Positions 1-5,026 of a stretch of 64,000 nucleotides of DNA are shown here, in pieces. Origin of the DNA: Bacteroidales bacterium UBA1180. GTDB lineage: Bacteria > Bacteroidota > Bacteroidia > Bacteroidales > Paludibacteraceae. Within the stretch, counting starts at the first letter, position 1; every line of letters begins with the position of its first letter. The position numbers and the translations under genes were made by a program. The stretch spans positions 42,877-106,876 of the forward strand of contig DBYS01000014.1 in assembly GCA_002310195.1 (NCBI GenBank), given 5' to 3'. The notes below the pieces were generated by a model. It saw only the letters and a list, made by a program, of their open reading frames with translations. It did not search any database and was not told where the DNA came from.

Positions 1-68
1 AGGAGAATCAATCCCCCAATCGAGAGTACTGCGGCCGTGATGAGTTGAAGCAACGTTTCCGGTTTCAT
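1..68 (-). CDS. N-terminus of a small membrane protein (cut by window edge)
   Basis: Only the first 22 codons are inside the window. They begin MKPETLLQLITAAVLSIGG and form one hydrophobic segment, so this is a membrane protein or has an uncleaved signal anchor. The start is supported by a strong Shine-Dalgarno-like GGGAGGAT just upstream (about 76-83), which is unusual among the genes here. It lies 19 bases downstream of the 128-residue gene on the same strand, so the two are probably one transcript. The family is not recognisable from this fragment. A small phage-type membrane protein would fit the island but is inference. Confidence 0.5.
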   Translation of the reverse strand, partial: MKPETLLQLITAAVLSIGGLIL

Positions 69-87
69 ACGCTATCCTCCCGAGAGA

Positions 88-474
88 TTAACCCTGCGAC
101 TGGTCGTACTCGTCGGCGCAGACGTGCCAGAGGTACTGGCGGAACGTCTTGTAGCCGTCCTCCTTCTGCGCATTGAACGCAGCGGTGTCGGCTGCAATGG
201 TCGACAGGTTCTTCTTACGGAGAGCCGTAGCCTGGCAGATCTCACCGAAACGCTGACGTGCCAGAGTCTCGTCAGAGCTGACGGGAGTCGAGCGGGTGAT
301 GTTGTCCAGACCGCGCAGGTACAATCGGTTACACTTACCGATAGCGGTGGTCGGGGCTACACGGTGGGTAGCGAGCACCATCTTCTGGTCGCTGGCGTGC
401 GGCGACTTCTTGTTGATCTTGACCAAGGCGCCCGATACAGACTCGACGGCCTTGTTCCATACTACTAATGCCAT
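88..474 (-). CDS. Hypothetical island protein, 128 aa, paralogous to the 93 aa protein at 3552
   Basis: The 128-residue protein starts MALVVWNKAVESVSGALVKI and ends LWHVCADEYDQSQG. It has no signal peptide or membrane segment and is rich in Lys, Arg and polar residues. I do not know its function. By eye it shares a pattern with the 93-residue product at 3552-3833: an N-terminal S-x-SG-x-L, a central R-(S/T)-x-VS followed by R-x-RFG-x-I, and a C-terminal W-x-x-V-x-x-EYD. It is transcribed leftward from the promoter at 679-709 through a leader of about 200 bases that holds an 11-base repeat array. The next gene (1-68) follows closely. Such small proteins are common in Bacteroidales mobile elements. 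Confidence 0.75.
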   Translation of the reverse strand: MALVVWNKAVESVSGALVKINKKSPHASDQKMVLATHRVAPTTAIGKCNRLYLRGLDNITRSTPVSSDETLARQRFGEICQATALRKKNLSTIAADTAAFNAQKEDGYKTFRQYLWHVCADEYDQSQG

Positions 475-479
475 TTCTT

Positions 480-506
480 ACCGCTCATGCTTTACTTCCG
501 AGCGGT
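480..506. repeat. Short inverted repeat upstream of the 128 aa gene
   Basis: ACCGCTC at 480-486 and GAGCGGT at 500-506 form a 7-base stem with a 13-base loop. It sits directly before the start codon of the leftward 128-residue gene at 474. In the transcript it could occlude or expose the start. No T run follows on either strand, so a terminator is unlikely. Confidence 0.3.
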
Positions 507-578
507 GTGGAAGCCTTAATTGTCAAAGAACGCTGCAACCATTTCTTTGCGCTGCGGTTGCTTAACAGCTTATCTATC

Positions 579-633
579 GAAAACGGCTCGATATTGCCTC
601 GATATTGGATCGATGTCGGATCGATGTCAACGA
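579..633. repeat. 11-base tandem repeat array, five units
   Basis: Five consecutive 11-base units are visible: GAAAACGGCTC, GATATTGCCTC, GATATTGGATC, GATGTCGGATC and GATGTCAACGA. The array lies in the leader between the leftward promoter at 679-709 and the 128-residue gene. A second array with the same unit length and a similar consensus (GAWAAYGGMTC) is at 52931-53018. Period 11 is close to one DNA turn. The role is unknown. There are no spacers, so this is not CRISPR. Confidence 0.7.
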
Positions 634-678
634 GGCGAATAGTTGAAGCCGTAGGACCACGAAATCAAAAATCCGGTG

Positions 679-709
679 CAAAGGTACAAAAAAAAACCGA
701 CACCTGCAA
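679..709 (-). promoter_or_regulatory. Bacteroidetes-type promoter for the 128 aa gene
   Basis: On the minus strand TTGC (706-709) is followed after 19 bases by TACCTTTG (679-686), matching the Bacteroidetes -33/-7 consensus. It would drive the leftward genes at 474 and 68. Confidence 0.65.
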
Positions 710-752
710 TAGCCGATGTCAGATTTGTGCAACCCAGTTGCGAAAATCGTAC

Positions 753-860
753 TTAATGCCTCTTTCGGAAGTCTTTACCCTTGCCATAGAGGTACAGGCC
801 AAGCAACCAAAAGAGGGCAAACCCCAAAAAGCCGAGGATGTCGTTAAGGCTCAGATCCAT
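753..860 (-). CDS. Small single-pass membrane protein, 35 aa
   Basis: This ORF begins MDLSLNDILGFLGFALFWLL and ends in a basic tail (GKGKDFRKRH). It has one strongly hydrophobic helix at about residues 7-25, so it is predicted to span the membrane with a positive C-terminus. The start is chosen at 860 because a GGAGAG motif lies about 10 bases upstream and because the preceding frame (the restored form of the broken gene at 925-1152) ends at 851-853, a short stop/start overlap typical of coupled genes. The function is unknown. The size and charge resemble small phage membrane proteins or type I toxins, but nothing specific supports either. Confidence 0.5.
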   Translation of the reverse strand: MDLSLNDILGFLGFALFWLLGLYLYGKGKDFRKRH

Positions 861-924
861 ACCAGTCTCTCCATTTCGGCGATTGCGTGCTTGAGAGTAT
901 CGATATCGAGGTACGTTCCATACT

Positions 925-1152
925 TTAGATACCCCCCCCCCATAACTCGCTGCAAATCTGCAAGTTATAGCAGATTCGTTCGCGATAGCCACGTTTGCGT
1001 TCGGGTTCAAATTCGAGCAGCGCCTGATAAATCCGATAGTAATAATCGAGTGTCTGGGCACGTTGCGTAAGTGCGAGGGATATATTCCACACACCTGCCA
1101 CACGTTGCTTAGTGATAGCCTCGAAGATTGTTATGGGATGTTGCGCTTTCAT
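925..1152 (-). CDS. Hypothetical protein, interrupted at a G10 tract (frameshift or phase-variable)
   Basis: As read here the gene gives 75 residues, starting MKAQHPITIFEAITKQRVAG, and stops at 925 just after the codons made by ten consecutive G (932-941 on this strand). With one more G the frame continues through YLKYGTYLDIDTLKHAIAEM to a stop at 851-853, for 100 residues in total. That continuation has ordinary protein composition and meets the next gene in a short overlap. With one G fewer the frame instead fuses to the 35-residue membrane protein. The gene is therefore either phase variable, decayed or miscalled at the homopolymer. It has a good promoter at 1164-1195. The family is not recognised. 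Confidence 0.55.
   Translation of the reverse strand: MKAQHPITIFEAITKQRVAGVWNISLALTQRAQTLDYYYRIYQALLEFEPERKRGYRERICYNLQICSELWGGGI
932..941. repeat. Homopolymer of ten C (G10 on the coding strand)
   Basis: Ten uninterrupted C bases lie inside the leftward gene and set its reading frame. Tracts of this length slip during replication and are classical contingency loci. They are also a common site of assembly error. Confidence 0.9.
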
Positions 1153-1163
1153 AAATGACAGCG

Positions 1164-1195
1164 CAAAGGTACAAAAAAAAATTGATATATGCAAA
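1164..1195 (-). promoter_or_regulatory. Promoter for the G-tract gene
   Basis: The minus strand reads TTTG (1192-1195), 20 bases, then TACCTTTG (1164-1171). It sits just upstream of the ATG at 1152, so the mRNA has almost no leader. Confidence 0.7.
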
Positions 1196-1235
1196 TTTTT
1201 TCGCAGTTTTTTTCGCAGAAAATCAATTATTTAGA

Positions 1236-1262
1236 GAAACGGGCAAATGTTGCGCCCGTTTC
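1236..1262. promoter_or_regulatory. Inverted repeat between divergent gene sets (operator or terminator)
   Basis: GAAACGGGC (1236-1244) pairs perfectly with GCCCGTTTC (1254-1262) around a 9-base loop. It is followed by TTTGT and by a TATTTTTG (1279-1286) that may be the -7 box of the rightward genes, although no -33 element at the right spacing is seen. Its place in the divergent region suggests an operator. A weak terminator is the alternative. Confidence 0.45.
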
Positions 1263-1349
1263 TTTGTAAAAAAACCGCTATTTTTGCAGTCGAAATCGCT
1301 GGAGCAGTGCTCCGGCATAGTAACAAACCACAATTAAACAACTGCAATT

Positions 1350-2129
1350 ATGGCACGAAAAAATCTTAAATGGGTGCTGGCGGAAACGGAGTACGAGACG
1401 CTGGTGCTGGCGCAACCCGAAGTAATCAGTAAGGCTTACGGCCCGAAAGAGTTCCTCACATTACGCCCTTGCGCGCAAGGCAAGGACGAGTATGACTGCG
1501 TTGTAAAGACGCTTTACTGCACGCGTGACGGGCGGTTCTTTGTACGGAAGAAAGACGGGTGGCATGAGCAGAAATACAACTTCACCCCTAACTCTCCCAG
1601 TTTGAAAGACGGGCGCTGCCACTCACGGTACCCTCAGATGCGCAACTTCGACGCACTCCACTGCCACACGCTCATTGCGCACGCATGGATAGGCGAACGT
1701 CCTGAGGGCGAGCAGATAGACCACATCAACGGCGACCTGCTGAACTGGAGTGCGGACAACCTGCGCTACGTAACGCCGCACGAAAATATGCGCAGCGCAC
1801 GGAATATGCGTTGCTTGCGCAGAATGGGTATTGATCCAAAGTGGCTGCACCGGAACACGCTGCTGTACATCTACGAACTGAACCTGAAGGCGCTGAAATA
1901 CTTTGCGGCGGAATACAGACTTATATGCGAGAACAACGACGCGGAAATGACCATCGAGAATATCGAGAAGGTAGTAATGATGGCGTACCTGAACACCAGG
2001 CGGTACTTCTTCACAATGAAGTTGCCGAGTCTTGACGTGCGGTACCAGTACCACTACTTGCCGGCATTGGACTACAAAGTAACGGAAATGAAAGGGTACT
2101 ATAATCGAATTGAAGACTTTAACCTATAA
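1350..2129 (+). CDS. HNH endonuclease family protein
   Basis: The product has 259 residues. Its centre carries an HNH motif of the phage type: HTLIAHAWIGERPEGEQIDH followed by INGD, then NW-x-x-DNLRYVTPHEN (about residues 106-148). The His of IDHING and the later Asn and His are the expected metal-binding and catalytic residues, so a nicking or cutting activity on DNA is likely. The C-terminal 110 residues are not recognised and may bind DNA. No signal peptide is seen. It is the first rightward gene of the island and is followed after 12 bases by the DUF2693 gene. Such proteins occur as homing endonucleases or as accessory genes of phages. No intron or intein is visible nearby, so a free-standing phage gene is the simpler reading. 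Confidence 0.8.
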   Translation: MARKNLKWVLAETEYETLVLAQPEVISKAYGPKEFLTLRPCAQGKDEYDCVVKTLYCTRDGRFFVRKKDGWHEQKYNFTPNSPSLKDGRCHSRYPQMRNFDALHCHTLIAHAWIGERPEGEQIDHINGDLLNWSADNLRYVTPHENMRSARNMRCLRRMGIDPKWLHRNTLLYIYELNLKALKYFAAEYRLICENNDAEMTIENIEKVVMMAYLNTRRYFFTMKLPSLDVRYQYHYLPALDYKVTEMKGYYNRIEDFNL

Positions 2130-2141
2130 AACAAAACTGAT

Positions 2142-2603
2142 ATGAATACTCAAAAACAGAGCCGAGTTATGAACTGGGCACACGGGCTGCGGAAGCAGTG
2201 GTCGGGCACGCCTTGGGGCGCGTGCGTAAAAGAGGGTTGGAACATCGAGGACATCTACGAGTTGCTGCAAGGCGGCATTGTGCTGCTGCGGTTCTACAAG
2301 AAAGATGGTTCGGTACGCGACGCAGTAGCCACGCGTTGCGGAAACTTCATTCCGGGCGAGCATCTACCGAAGGGTGATCAGACGTACGAGCGGAATTGGA
2401 AAGCCGTGCCGTACTACGACCTTGCGGAACGCGGTTGGCGGAGCTTCAGTGCCGGCGGTTGGGCGCGCGTGATGGCGTACTTTGAGAGCGAGAGCATCGT
2501 ATGGTACGATATGTCGGAAATCAAGTCGTGCTTTGTAGTGGGTGAGCGCGAGAGCAACCCACTAAACGACAAAATGAACTTCCCACTTGGCGCAGTCAAG
2601 TAA
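2142..2603 (+). CDS. DUF2693-type (SH3-like barrel) island protein
   Basis: The product has 153 residues. The centre reads IVLLRFYKKDGSVRDAVATR, and further on PYYDLAERGWRSFSAGGW. This matches the plan of the Bacteroidetes DUF2693/SH3-barrel family: a strand with 'KKDGS-R-A-T', then 'YYDL---GWRSF'. Proteins of this family are small and usually encoded in phages, plasmids and conjugative elements. Their molecular function is not known. The N-terminal 45 residues look like a short helical domain. The gene sits 12 bases after the HNH gene and 6 bases before the initiator gene, so the three are one transcript. There is no signal peptide. I am fairly sure of the family and have no evidence for a biochemical role. 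Confidence 0.65.
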   Translation: MNTQKQSRVMNWAHGLRKQWSGTPWGACVKEGWNIEDIYELLQGGIVLLRFYKKDGSVRDAVATRCGNFIPGEHLPKGDQTYERNWKAVPYYDLAERGWRSFSAGGWARVMAYFESESIVWYDMSEIKSCFVVGERESNPLNDKMNFPLGAVK

Positions 2604-2609
2604 CCTACA

Positions 2610-3434
2610 ATGGAAATCTACGTACGCGAATACTCATGGATGTGGTCGAAGCTTGGTTTGAGCCTTGCCGAGTGCCGTGTGTATGCGTATATCTACGGAC
2701 TGACAAACAGCGGTAAGGGCAAGACCAAAGGCTACCAAGGTAGCGTGCGCGCGTTGGCGAGTGTGCTGGGGCTTAATGATGGCGGAGTGTCGCGAATACT
2801 CCGGACTCTACAGGACAAGCAACTCATCACCAAGACCGGCGATGTGTACAAAAGTGCTGAATCAATCAGCGTTAGTGCTGAATCAATCAGCGTTAGTGCT
2901 GACACAATCAGCGTTAGTGCTGACACAATCAGCGTTAGTGCTGACTCAGTCAACTCCCCCGTACCCCCTATATATATAAATAAAAAAGAGAGAGAAATAG
3001 AGAATATCGCGCGCGAGGAAACTCGCGACGCGCCTCTCTCTCCGGAAGAAGATTTCTTTTTGGTTACGCTTGCAGCTTTCGGGCTGCAAGCGGGGGCAAG
3101 AAACGTAACACCCAAGCAAGAAAAAGCCGCCAAGGTTGCGTGGCAGAACTACACCGAAGATCAACAGCGGATGTTGCTTGAGGCAGTGCGGTCGGGGTAC
3201 AACGTGAAGGGGAATTTCCAATTTACGGTAGAGGACTACCTGCGCGAGCACGGTGCTGCCGCTATCGAGGGCGAACCAACGGACTACAACGGCTCGGACT
3301 CCGTTCCCGATGTGCCGATGGCTACCGCCTGCTACAAAGGCAAATGGGGACTTTACACCCAAGCCGACATCGAAAAGTACAACCTAGAAACAAAGAAACA
3401 ATGCAAGAGCTATTCAACCAACTCAATCCGGTAA
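2610..3434 (+). CDS. Replication initiator-like winged-helix protein with internal iterons
   Basis: The product has 274 residues. Residues about 1-80 form a winged-helix domain (GLSLAECRVYAYIYGLTNSG, then VRALASVLGLNDGGVSRILR and TLQDKQLI), as in phage and plasmid initiator or helix-loader proteins. Residues about 82-115 are a low-complexity linker of SVSAESI/SVSADTI heptads, encoded by 21-base repeats with internal dyads. The C-terminal part is mixed and acidic and ends with a polar tail. The layout is an N-terminal DNA-binding domain, repeats in the linker DNA, an AT-rich stretch and then a C-terminal partner domain, as in lambda O. No ATPase motif is present, so a host helicase would have to be recruited. 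A plain transcription regulator is the alternative. The end overlaps the next gene by 34 bases. Confidence 0.6.
   Translation: MEIYVREYSWMWSKLGLSLAECRVYAYIYGLTNSGKGKTKGYQGSVRALASVLGLNDGGVSRILRTLQDKQLITKTGDVYKSAESISVSAESISVSADTISVSADTISVSADSVNSPVPPIYINKKEREIENIAREETRDAPLSPEEDFFLVTLAAFGLQAGARNVTPKQEKAAKVAWQNYTEDQQRMLLEAVRSGYNVKGNFQFTVEDYLREHGAAAIEGEPTDYNGSDSVPDVPMATACYKGKWGLYTQADIEKYNLETKKQCKSYSTNSIR
2853..2954 (+). repeat. Five 21-base direct repeats (iteron-like), each palindromic
   Basis: Units start at 2853, 2874, 2895, 2916 and 2937 (the last is partial). The first two are identical, as are the next two, which differ from the first pair at two bases. Each unit contains GCTGA, five bases, TCAGC, an inverted repeat of the type bound by dimeric initiators. 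The repeats keep the reading frame as a 7-residue repeat. Confidence 0.85.
2853..3008 (+). other. Putative replication origin inside the initiator gene
   Basis: The iterons (2853-2954) are followed directly by a C-rich junction and an AT-rich, purine-rich stretch at 2969-3008 (starting TATATATATAAATAAAAAAG), a good candidate unwinding element. The order, initiator DNA-binding domain then iterons then AT-rich region, is that of the lambdoid origin within gene O. This is inferred from layout only. Confidence 0.5.
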
Positions 3435-3532
3435 ATCTCGAGACTGAGATTGAGAGAGCGCGCGATGCAGCGCGCGAGTATTACACTGACGACCCAGATG
3501 ATCCTCACTGGAACGATGAGGACGAAGATTAA
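3401..3532 (+). CDS. Small acidic protein, 43 aa
   Basis: The start is taken at 3401 (MQELFNQLNPVNLETEIERA), which overlaps the end of the initiator gene by 34 bases in another frame. A longer upstream extension in this frame would run deep into the initiator. The C-terminus is very acidic (YYTDDPDDPHWNDEDED), with a helical, charged N-terminal half. There is no membrane segment. Such short acidic proteins in phage early regions can act as DNA mimics or adaptors, but nothing in the sequence decides this. It is followed by the 93-residue gene after 19 bases. Confidence 0.5.
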   Translation: MQELFNQLNPVNLETEIERARDAAREYYTDDPDDPHWNDEDED

Positions 3533-3551
3533 CCAACTAAACACCAAAACA

Positions 3552-3833
3552 ATGAAAGTAGAATTAAATCCTAACATCCGGAGCCTGTCAGGCAGGCTCG
3601 GCAATTTCGTATTCAGAACGCGCTACGACAAAGACGGCAATCCGAAAGTGTTCGCCCATCACTACGGAAAACCCCAACGCAGAACGCGGGTGAGCGAGGC
3701 AGAGAAAAAGAGCCGTACGCGGTTCGGAGCGATCAGCGCTGCGGTGCGCCTGCGCATACAGCAGGGCGACACTCGTCCACGGAACGTTATCTGGGCAGAG
3801 GTAGCCGCTGAGTACGATAAAATAAACGCCTAA
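3552..3833 (+). CDS. Hypothetical island protein, 93 aa, paralogous to the 128 aa protein at 88-474
   Basis: The start is chosen at 3552 (MKVELNPNIRSLSGRLGNFV). The ORF is open further upstream but the extension overlaps the acidic gene. The protein is basic, with VFRTRYDKDG, RTRVSEAEKKSRTRFG and a C-terminal IWAEVAAEYDKINA. The SxSGxLG start, the R-x-RFG-x-I centre and the W-x-x-V-x-AEYD end recur in the 128-residue protein on the other side of the island. It resembles a class of short Bacteroidetes phage-type proteins of unknown role. It lacks a signal peptide. Three bases separate it from the next gene. Confidence 0.7.
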   Translation: MKVELNPNIRSLSGRLGNFVFRTRYDKDGNPKVFAHHYGKPQRRTRVSEAEKKSRTRFGAISAAVRLRIQQGDTRPRNVIWAEVAAEYDKINA

Positions 3834-3836
3834 GCT

Positions 3837-4070
3837 ATGGGACGATATGCTATAACGGTCACAATGACCGAAGTCCGCACGCACATACAAGCATGCACGG
3901 CGCACACGCTGACTGATGACATGTTCAAGCTCTACCTGCGCGGCTTCAAGCGGCGGATAGTAAATGAGGGCGTGTACTCAAGGCAGGCTGTCGAAAAAGC
4001 CATCAAAAACGGCAGAATGAGCCTGCCGATGGCGCAGATGTTCGCAGACTACTGCCTACGAAATGCATAA
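3837..4070 (+). CDS. Hypothetical island protein, 77 aa
   Basis: This is a short, basic, mainly helical protein that starts MGRYAITVTMTEVRTHIQAC. It contains a Lys/Arg-rich helix (YLRGFKRRIVNEGVYSRQAV) and ends ADYCLRNA. No family is recognised. It is the last gene of the rightward island operon, just before the terminator at 4077-4109, and follows the 93-residue gene after three bases. It may be a small DNA-binding protein judging from charge alone. Confidence 0.55.
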   Translation: MGRYAITVTMTEVRTHIQACTAHTLTDDMFKLYLRGFKRRIVNEGVYSRQAVEKAIKNGRMSLPMAQMFADYCLRNA

Positions 4071-4076
4071 ACAAAG

Positions 4077-4109
4077 AAGCCGCCTCGCAGTGAAGCGCGG
4101 CGGCTTTTG
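4077..4109 (+). terminator. Rho-independent terminator of the island operon
   Basis: GCCGCC (4079-4084) pairs with GGCGGC (4099-4104), extended by flanking A/T pairs and followed by TTTTGT. It lies seven bases after the stop of the 77-residue gene and marks the likely right end of the island transcript. Confidence 0.75.
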
Positions 4110-4352
4110 TATGACAAACCACACTACGTATGCAATATACACTTTGCATCAATACGCATACTTTGTAATGAGCGGTTTGCACAAATGGACAAAAAGTACG
4201 ATTTTTATGTTATATAGCATATTTTGGCACGCTCGTTGCGGCATATTTAGTGAACATGCACCGCAAAAAGTGCGAAAATTAAACAAAAACAATAAAAAAT
4301 TAACTAACTTAACAAAAGGGAAGATAAACCCTTACCAAAAAACCTACTAACA
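4110..4352. other. AT-rich intergenic region
   Basis: No gene is supported here. The stretch is A/T-rich with several TTTGC and TATTTTGG-like motifs, such as TTTGC at 4176-4180, so a promoter for the gene at 4353 is likely, but no pair fits the consensus spacing well. The last 90 bases are an A-rich untranslated leader. Confidence 0.4.
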
Positions 4353-4736
4353 ATGAAAAAGACTTTTGTAACCGTAATGCTAATCTTAGCAGCAAACGTG
4401 GCTATCTTAGCCGCAAGTCATCCACTTGACACCAATGTCCACACCGTCCGCACAGAACTCGACGGCAAACAGTTGGCCTCGGCTGACGACCGCGACATCT
4501 ATCGCGAGTACGCGCTTAACAGCGAGGAGAACGACAAGCACATCGTACGATTCTACGACATCGACCATATAGTGATACGCAACGACCAGCACGCCCTGAT
4601 ACGCATCTATGATGCGAAGTGGCAGCTGATAGAACAAACGACGGATGACGTAGATAAGGACGTACGTGCCGGAAACTACTACGTAACGTGCTCCAGCCGG
4701 ATAAAGAGTAGCTACACTTTCGATCAGCCACGCTAA
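4353..4736 (+). CDS. Small secreted protein of unknown function
   Basis: The product has 127 residues. Residues 1-21 are a signal peptide (MKKTFVTVMLILAANVAILA, cleavage after an AA-S-like site). The mature part is acidic and polar. Its last 45 residues read as a short beta domain (HALIRIYDAKWQLIEQTTDD, then AGNYYVTCS), which resembles the strand-Gly-Tyr pattern of type IX secretion C-terminal signals or a DUF3244-like domain. Neither can be settled by eye. It is a single gene between the AT-rich leader and its own terminator at 4755. The role is unknown and it is expected to be periplasmic or cell-surface. Confidence 0.6.
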   Translation: MKKTFVTVMLILAANVAILAASHPLDTNVHTVRTELDGKQLASADDRDIYREYALNSEENDKHIVRFYDIDHIVIRNDQHALIRIYDAKWQLIEQTTDDVDKDVRAGNYYVTCSSRIKSSYTFDQPR

Positions 4737-4754
4737 CGCGCGTTCGACGCACAT

Positions 4755-4797
4755 AAAAGATCAGCCCTGCGATGATTCGGGGGCTGATTTTTCTTTG
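4755..4797 (+). terminator. Terminator after the small secreted protein
   Basis: ATCAGCCC (4760-4767) pairs with GGGCTGAT (4781-4788), preceded by an A run and followed by TTTTTCTTT, so it could work on both strands. Confidence 0.75.
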
Positions 4798-4878
4798 TCG
4801 CCCATGTATGGCCGACTTATAGTTTTTCGGGGAGATTTACGGAAAAGTGTACAAATTTTGCAAAAAACGGCGAAAAGG

Positions 4879-4910
4879 TTTGCAAATGTCAAAAAAAAAT
4901 CGTATCTTTG
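4879..4910 (+). promoter_or_regulatory. Promoter of the TPM-lemA-GHL10-amidase unit
   Basis: TTTG (4879-4882), 20 bases and TATCTTTG (4903-4910) match the Bacteroidetes consensus. The transcript would start inside or just before the structured repeat at 4915, so the repeat forms the 5' leader. Confidence 0.75.
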
Positions 4911-4914
4911 TATC

Positions 4915-5012
4915 GCGTTCGGCAATCGACTCGCACGGACTGACCGCTACGCGCTCATTAAAGCGACCGATGCCTCCGCTCTCCCCACCACGACAAGTCG
5001 TGTCGGGGACCC
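4915..5012 (+). repeat. Structured intergenic repeat, copy 1 of 4
   Basis: It shares GCGTTCGGCAA (4915), GCCTCCGCTCTCCCC (4972) and GTCGGGGACCC (5003) with copies at 31576, 32981 and 52795. UCCCC pairs with GGGGA, enclosing the hairpin CACGAC/GTCGTG. Its upstream hairpin is weaker than in the other copies. It lies between the promoter and the ATG at 5027, so it is transcribed as a leader. Confidence 0.7.
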
Positions 5013-5026
5013 TATAACGTGCACAC

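Noticed and set aside
753..857. Type I toxin
   Set aside because: The 35-residue membrane protein has the right size and tail, but no antisense RNA promoter or family motif could be identified, so only a small membrane protein is claimed.
468..1070. A 200-codon rightward open frame in the left island
   Set aside because: It runs antisense through two promoters, the 11-base repeats and the C10 tract, and its translation is compositionally unlike a protein. The leftward genes explain the region better.
1155..1337. Short rightward frame before the HNH gene
   Set aside because: It covers the divergent promoter and inverted repeat and has a composition driven by A/T runs.
1350..2129. Homing endonuclease within an intron or intein
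   Set aside because: The HNH protein is free-standing, has its own start and stop, and the flanking genes are not interrupted halves of one gene.
2853..2954. CRISPR array
   Set aside because: The 21-base units are contiguous without spacers and encode an in-frame heptapeptide repeat. No cas genes are near. The same reasoning excludes the 11-base arrays.
4063..4350. A 95-codon rightward open frame after the island
   Set aside because: It contains the terminator at 4077-4109 and an AT-rich leader and starts inside the preceding gene.
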